6,280 nucleotides of DNA from Clostridia bacterium. Its GTDB lineage: Bacteria; Bacillota; Clostridia; UMGS1883. The position numbers and the translations under genes were made by a program. This document shows, one piece after another, positions 5,048-6,280 of this stretch (its first letter is position 1; every line of letters begins with the position of its first letter). A model generated the notes under the pieces. That model was given only the letters and a program-made list of their open reading frames with translations. It made no database searches and was not told the DNA's origin. The DNA is taken from NCBI GenBank assembly GCA_021202495.1, contig JAJQCX010000078.1, positions 1 to 6,280 of the forward strand. The letters are read 5' to 3'.

Positions 5048-6022
5048 ATGGAAGAAAAATTAACCCTGACAAATGATTGGGATAAGACATTCCCAAAAAG
5101 CGAAAAGGTGAATCACAGCAAGGTGACATTTCACAACCGCTACGGCATTACGCTTGCGGCGGATATGTATGAACCGAAAGAAGCAGTCGGAAAACTGCCG
5201 GCAATCGCCGTGTGCGGACCCTTCGGCGCGGTAAAGGAGCAGGCATCGGGGCTGTACGCCCAAATCATGGCGGAACGCGGCTTTTTGACGATTGCCTTTG
5301 ACCCCTCCTACACCGGCGAGAGCGGCGGCAGCCCCCGCTACATGGCATCGCCCGACATCAACACCGAGGATTTTATGGCGGCTGTGGACTTTTTGTCTGT
5401 CCGTGATAATGTTGATCCTGAAAAAATCGGTATCATCGGCATCTGCGGCTGGGGCGGCATGGCGCTCAATGCTGCGACATTGGACACCCGCATCAAAGCG
5501 ACAGTGTCCTCCACCATGTACGATATGACCCGTGTGAACGCCAACGGCTACTTTGACAGCGAGGACAGCGAAGAAGCACGCTATGAAAAGTGCAAGGCTC
5601 TCTGCGCCCAGCGCACTGTCGATTACAAAAACGGCAGCTACGCCTTAGGTGGCGGCGTGTCCGACCAAGTTCCGGATGACGCGCCTTTCTTCCTGAAAGA
5701 CTATTTTGACTACTATAAAACACAGCGCGGCTATCATCCCCGCTCGCTCAATTCCAACAACGGCTGGAATGTGACCGGCTGCCAGTCATTTATGAATATG
5801 CCGATATTGCAATACAGTCAGGAAATCCGCAGCGCAGTTCTCGTAATTCACGGTGAAAAGGCTCACTCATGCTATTTCAGCCGCGACGCTTTTGCAAAGC
5901 TTAAAGGCGACAACAAGGAGCTGATGATTATCCCCGGCGCAGTTCATACGGATTTATATGATATGACGGACATTATTCCGTTTGACAAAATGACCGAATT
6001 TTTTAACAGGTACTTGATGTGA
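5048..6022 (+). CDS. Alpha/beta hydrolase with cysteine nucleophile (YcjY / dienelactone-hydrolase-like)
   Basis: A cytoplasmic alpha/beta hydrolase of 324 residues with no signal peptide. The order of motifs matches YcjY-like proteins: FHNRYGITLAADMYEP (28-43), PAIAVCGPFGAVKEQASG (51-68, oxyanion region), FDPSYTGESGG (84-94), IGIIGICGWGG (127-137), VLVIHGE (264-270) and the histidine loop PGAVHTDLYD (296-305). The nucleophile elbow is G-I-C-G-W-G, so Cys133 replaces the usual serine, as in dienelactone hydrolases; His300 is the catalytic base. The acid is less certain (Glu270 or Asp280). Residues about 155-255 form a lid-like insertion. Substrate is unknown. The ATG at 5048 follows GCGAGGA by about seven bases; it ends with tandem stops TGA TAG. 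It is GC-rich (38 of 60 at 5281-5340). Regulation is probably by the divergent MerR protein through the 19-base-spacer promoter. Confidence 0.9.
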   Translation: MEEKLTLTNDWDKTFPKSEKVNHSKVTFHNRYGITLAADMYEPKEAVGKLPAIAVCGPFGAVKEQASGLYAQIMAERGFLTIAFDPSYTGESGGSPRYMASPDINTEDFMAAVDFLSVRDNVDPEKIGIIGICGWGGMALNAATLDTRIKATVSSTMYDMTRVNANGYFDSEDSEEARYEKCKALCAQRTVDYKNGSYALGGGVSDQVPDDAPFFLKDYFDYYKTQRGYHPRSLNSNNGWNVTGCQSFMNMPILQYSQEIRSAVLVIHGEKAHSCYFSRDAFAKLKGDNKELMIIPGAVHTDLYDMTDIIPFDKMTEFFNRYLM

Positions 6023-6070
6023 TAGAGGCTCGCCGCAATGTGCAACACAAAAAGAGTGTACAAGGCTTAG

Positions 6071-6188
6071 TTTTTATACTGTTTCCTATCGTTTTGACAG
6101 GTTTGCGGTCTCAGGGCTTGTTCCCTACGCACTCTTGATAGAAATTTGTCTTTTCAGCAAGCATTTTCATGGAAATTCAGTATAAAGA
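6071..6188. repeat. Nested inverted repeat of about 118 bases, possible structured RNA or small mobile repeat
   Basis: TTTATACTG (6073-6081) is the exact reverse complement of CAGTATAAA (6178-6186). TTTCC (6082-6086) pairs with GGAAA (6171-6175) after a two-base bulge, and a G-U plus an A-T pair extend the outer end to 6071/6188 in RNA. Inside, TGCG/CGCA and AGGG/CCCT around positions 6104-6130 can stack as an inner hairpin. There is no T-run after the outer stem, so it is not a standard terminator. It may be a MITE-like repeat, a structured RNA or the relic of a mobile element. Confidence 0.5.
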
Positions 6189-6228
6189 ACCGCTCAAGTG
6201 AAAAATCACAAAAAGACGCCTGCGTAAT

Positions 6229-6280
6229 TGATATGCTCCCTTTATGAGAGACAGTGAAAAAACAAAAACACTGTCAAACA
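6229..6280. mobile_element. Possible insertion-sequence end at the right edge, with hairpin
   Basis: TGATATGCTCCC (6229-6240) has the TG...CCC form of IS3-family terminal repeats. Ten bases later GACAGTG (6250-6256) and CACTGTC (6269-6275) form a perfect seven-base stem around an A-rich 12-base loop. No transposase sequence is inside the window and the other end is not visible, so this call depends on pattern alone. The hairpin itself is certain. Confidence 0.3.

Noticed and set aside
5060..5723. Frames within the hydrolase region on both strands (5060-5263, 5292-5528, 5338-5544, 5493-5723)
   Set aside because: All are low-complexity or antisense shadows of the hydrolase, whose motifs run unbroken in frame from 5048.
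6023..6100. Rho-independent terminator for the hydrolase
   Set aside because: I found no GC-rich stem followed by a T-run; the small stem CCTATC/GACAGG at 6085-6101 is weak and has no proper tail.
6038..6170. Tiny frames after the hydrolase: ten codons at 6038-6070 (plus), 32 codons from GTG 6040 to 6138 with a hydrophobic stretch (plus), and 19 codons at 6111-6170 (minus)
   Set aside because: They are very short, have weak or no ribosome sites, and overlap the inverted repeat. The hydrophobic 32-codon frame could be a micropeptide but nothing decides it.
1..6280. CRISPR array, tRNA or rRNA genes
   Set aside because: No regularly spaced direct repeats and no cloverleaf or rRNA-like sequence were seen on either strand.

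Overview
The window looks like a chromosomal accessory region of a low-to-mid GC Firmicute, probably a gut Clostridia member (Oscillospiraceae/Lachnospiraceae type). This rests on strong AGGAGG-type ribosome sites, sigma-A-like promoters, the DUF3990/DUF3791 families common in such genomes, and the style of the HsdS and MerR proteins. Family names here are recognised by eye; no database search was run.

Left two thirds (1-4447) is one long minus-strand operon. A good promoter at 4419-4447 reads leftward through: (i) a WYL-domain transcriptional regulator that carries a complete DUF3791-like domain at its C-terminus; (ii) a DUF3990 protein, a predicted ADP-ribosyltransferase-fold enzyme; (iii) a small stand-alone DUF3791 protein; (iv) a small Ada-type zinc-binding protein; (v) hsdM, the methylase of a type I restriction-modification system; (vi) a half-length hsdS with one target-recognition domain; (vii) the first codons of another gene, possibly hsdR, running off the left edge. 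Five of the six junctions overlap (four are ATGA stop/start overlaps, one is 8 bases), and the sixth is a 31-base gap, so co-transcription and translational coupling are likely. The most interesting unit is the WYL-DUF3791 / DUF3990 / DUF3791 trio. It looks like a toxin-antitoxin-like or defence cassette under a ligand-sensing regulator, placed in front of a restriction-modification system.

Right third (4481-6022) is an unrelated divergent pair: a MerR-family regulator (minus) and an alpha/beta hydrolase with a cysteine nucleophile (plus). The 129-base spacer holds a typical MerR-type promoter (19-base spacer with a dyad) for the hydrolase and an overlapping face-to-face promoter for merR. 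One MerR protein could thus activate the hydrolase and control its own gene.

The last 258 bases (6023-6280) have no convincing gene. They hold a nested inverted repeat of about 118 bases and, at the extreme right, what may be the tip of an insertion sequence followed by a short hairpin. Base composition is patchy: hsdS and the DUF3990 gene are AT-rich, hsdM and the hydrolase GC-richer. This fits a mosaic assembled by transfer.
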